Of a stretch of DNA of 64,000 bases, positions 61,948 through 64,000 are shown in pieces. Each line of letters opens with the position of its first letter. Position 1 is the first letter of the stretch. This DNA is from Progne subis subis. Its lineage: Eukaryota; Chordata; Aves; Passeriformes; Hirundinidae. The stretch covers positions 48,684-112,683 of the forward strand of contig JAKJHU010000855.1 in the NCBI GenBank assembly GCA_022316685.1. The letters are read 5' to 3'. Made by a program: the position numbers and the translations under genes. The notes beneath the pieces are model-generated. The model had not been told where the DNA came from, ran no database searches, and was given only the letters and a program-made list of their open reading frames with translations.

Positions 61948-62052
61948 AGAGTCCTGGCATGGCTTGAGTTGGAAGGGATCTTAAAGCTCATCTTTGACTG
62001 ACCAGGTTGCTGCAAGCCCTGTTCAGTGTGGCATTGAACACTTCCAGTTCCA
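61948..62052 (-). mobile_element. CR1 LINE 3'-end fragment with internal deletion
   Basis: GCATGGCTTGAGTTGGAAGG, GATCTTAAAGCTCATC, then directly GACCAGGTTGCTGCAAGCCC and GGCATTGAACACTTCCAG. The usual middle block with GGCAGGGACACC is missing. Confidence 0.85.
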
Positions 62053-62621
62053 TCCTGCAGCTCATCCTGCTCCTCGGCAAAGCCGGGGTGATGCTAATGC
62101 CCTCCAGAAACTGCAGGAGCAGAGATCTCATGAGAAATTCCACCACATGCCATGCCATGTTTCTGCTGGTGCACCTGGATATTAAATCCTCCCTCTCTGC
62201 CTGATGATCAAGCCTGTGGGCTTGATGGAGAAGAGGGAGCGGGATGAAGGGCACTGGCACAGACATCCATCTCCCTCCTGCTCTGTGCTTCTGCTTTAAA
62301 CCAAACCACAGGGAGTAAATCACCGGCGCTCCCGCCAGGAAGCAAACAAATCCATGTTGGAGCCGTGAGGGCAGAGCCAGCGTCCCAGGGTCGCTCACCT
62401 GAGTGTCTGTGCCTCCTCTGCCCTGTGACACGGGCTGTGCCTGCCCCGGGGGTCTCTCTGGCACCGCTGCCATCCCTCCGGATCCTGCTGGGAGAGATGG
62501 ACACGCGGACGTACCGAAACAGCCATTTCTTGCCTGGCTTTTCGCACCACTTTCCTCTCTGAGTCCCACCTCTGTAGGATGGTCAGCGCTTCCCGGCGCT
62601 CCCTGCTGCGCTGCGCTGCAT

Positions 62622-62770
62622 GCTGGCAGGATGAAATGCGACACACGGGGCTGGATGGGGCGCACAGAGCCTGGGGTGCGTGGGGTGCACGTGCTACCCG
62701 GGATTCACGGGACACACGGGATGTCCAGGGCACCTGGGGGCACAAGGGATGGGTGGGGTACATGGGATAA
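62622..62770. repeat. Degenerate G-rich repeat block related to the right-edge array
   Basis: Carries GCAGGATGAAATG(C)GACACACGGGGC, nearly repeated at 63627-63655 (AGCAGGATGAAATGACGCAC then ACGGGGC), and short GGG(A/G)T-containing units such as CACGGGATGTCCAGGGCACC. Looks like an older, diverged relative of the array further right. Confidence 0.6.
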
Positions 62771-63739
62771 CTGCCCCTGTACCCCCATGCTGCCCCAGCA
62801 CCCCCAGCTCTCACCTGTGGGTGTGGACCAGGGGCTGAGGGGCTGCTGGAGGCCGCTCAGCTCCATGTTTTCCAAGCTGCCAGCGAGCCGTTCCCTTGAA
62901 GAAGATCTGCCTCTATCTCAAGGTGTCACAGCCTCGAGGGACCTACCTAATCTGTATCTGCACTGCAACCTTTATCTCTCCTGCTCTGTTTATAGCTGCT
63001 GAATAAAACCTGCTAAACTGCAGGATCCAGCCCCCCCTCCCCGCTGCTGTGCCCCCAGACACTTTTTTCCCTGGTGCTCTTGCCTGCCAGGTGCTTTCCC
63101 GTGTTCTGCTGGAGGTAAATGATGCTCCAGGGGATGGGGAAGGGCCGCCAGGCTGCTCCCAGGTCGGTTCCAGCCGCGTCCAAGCCCCTGATAACCACAG
63201 ACAGACCAGTGCCTCATCCCAGTCCTGATTCCCTCAGCCTGGGCTTGGATTCTGCTGGAAACCAGGTGGGATCCAACAGGTCCAGCCTCATCCTTTCTCT
63301 GCATGCTTCAAGGATTGGGAAAGGGGGCATTCTCCGCGGGAGGGAGGAGATGGCAGCTTGTTGAAGCCCTGGATGTCTCTTCCCTGGCCAACTGCGCCTA
63401 TCCCAGCAGGCGCAGCTGCATCCCTGCTCCCTGTGGGAAAGGAGCCAGGGCTGTCAGCACCAGAGCTGTGAGGATGCTTTGGAAACATCGATTCCCAAGG
63501 ACCTGGGATGCGCAAGGACACCTGGGACAGCGGGGGTGGAACAGGGCTCGCACGATGGGCAGGGTGCTTGGGATGCAGAGGACACCTGGGATGCACAGGG
63601 TGCCATGGATACACGGAATAAGCAGGATGAAATGACGCACACGGGGCGGACGGGCTGCCCAGGGTGCCTGGCATGCACGGCTGCAGTGGGGCACACGGGA
63701 TGGAGGGGGTGCATGGGGTACCCGGGGACAGCCACACGG

Positions 63740-64000
63740 GATGGGATGCCCGGGGTGTCTGGGATGCACAGGATGGACAGGAGGTGCCCAGGGTGTTTGG
63801 GATGCTCAGAAGGTGCCCAGGGTGTCCGGGATGGATGGGAGGTGTCCGGGCTGTCCAGGATGCTCAGGAGGTGCCCAGGCTGTTGGGGATGCCCAGGAGG
63901 TGCTCAGGGTGTTTGGGATGCTCAGGAGGTGCCTGGGCTGTCCAGGATGCTCAGGAGGTGCCCAGGGTGTTTGGGATGCTCAGGAGGTGCCCGGGCTGTC
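63740..64000. repeat. Minisatellite, 29-bp unit, at least eight copies, runs off the right edge
   Basis: CTCAGGAGGT starts at 63921, 63950 and 63979, giving an exact 29-bp period. Unit GGGATGCTCAGGAGGTGCC is followed by either CAGGGTGTTT or (T/C)GGGCTGTCCA; the two versions alternate toward the edge, a 58-bp higher-order unit. Copies are less regular at the left end. Confidence 0.95.

Larger units (their letters stand above)
60900..64000. other. Region upstream of WASF2, no gene recognised
   Basis: In human the next gene here is AHDC1. None of its sequence was recognised, so it probably lies beyond the right edge. The region holds two minisatellites, a CR1 remnant and GC-rich unique sequence. 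Confidence 0.55.

Noticed and set aside
63740..64000. Regular spaced repeats considered as a CRISPR-like array
   Set aside because: The whole 29-bp unit repeats without unique spacers, and the DNA is vertebrate. It is a minisatellite.

Overview
The window is bird genomic DNA, not bacterial. It has spliced vertebrate genes with GT-AG introns, CpG-rich promoters, and about ten truncated CR1 LINE 3' ends, the dominant avian retroposon. The high GC and short introns of the left half suggest an avian microchromosome. Gene order matches human 1p36.11 (TMEM222, SYTL1, CD164L2, GPR3, WASF2). From memory this corresponds to chicken chromosome 23. The species cannot be told from the sequence alone.

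Layout: 1-5,050 is the 3' part of TMEM222 (+), with its last five coding exons and 3' UTR. 5,050-10,390 is GC-rich intergenic DNA with simple repeats and a possible first exon of SYTL1. 10,395-14,260 is SYTL1 (+), 14 coding exons. 14,260-16,414 holds minus-strand poly(A) signals and the CD164L2 3' UTR. 16,415-19,571 is CD164L2 (-), five coding exons. 19,440-21,150 is a CpG-rich divergent promoter region between CD164L2 and GPR3, with a CA/CG array and a CRE/CCAAT/AP-1/TATA-like promoter. 21,577-22,563 is the single-exon GPR3 reading frame (+), followed by an AU-rich 3' UTR to about 23,440. 23,440-28,410 is intergenic. 28,420-60,700 is WASF2 (-): a 4.2 kb 3' UTR, eight coding exons between 32,625 and 43,870, a 16.7 kb first intron, and a CpG promoter at 60.6-60.8 kb. 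60,900-64,000 has no recognisable gene but carries two minisatellites.

The genes are not an operon and share no single pathway. SYTL1 (Rab27 effector), WASF2 (Arp2/3 activator) and CD164L2 (endolyn-like sialomucin) relate to membrane traffic or cytoskeleton. GPR3 is a constitutively Gs-active receptor. TMEM222 is a poorly characterised membrane protein. All exon junctions were placed by hand and keep frame throughout: SYTL1 1,686 nt, CD164L2 507 nt, WASF2 1,503 nt.

I found no clearly new biological system. The items most worth a second look are the absence of MAP3K6 and FCN3 between SYTL1 and CD164L2, the compact GPR3 control region (CRE promoter, possible overlapping upstream ORF, AU-rich element), the divergent-promoter CA/CG array, the paired CCAAT repeats at WASF2, and the minisatellites flanking WASF2.
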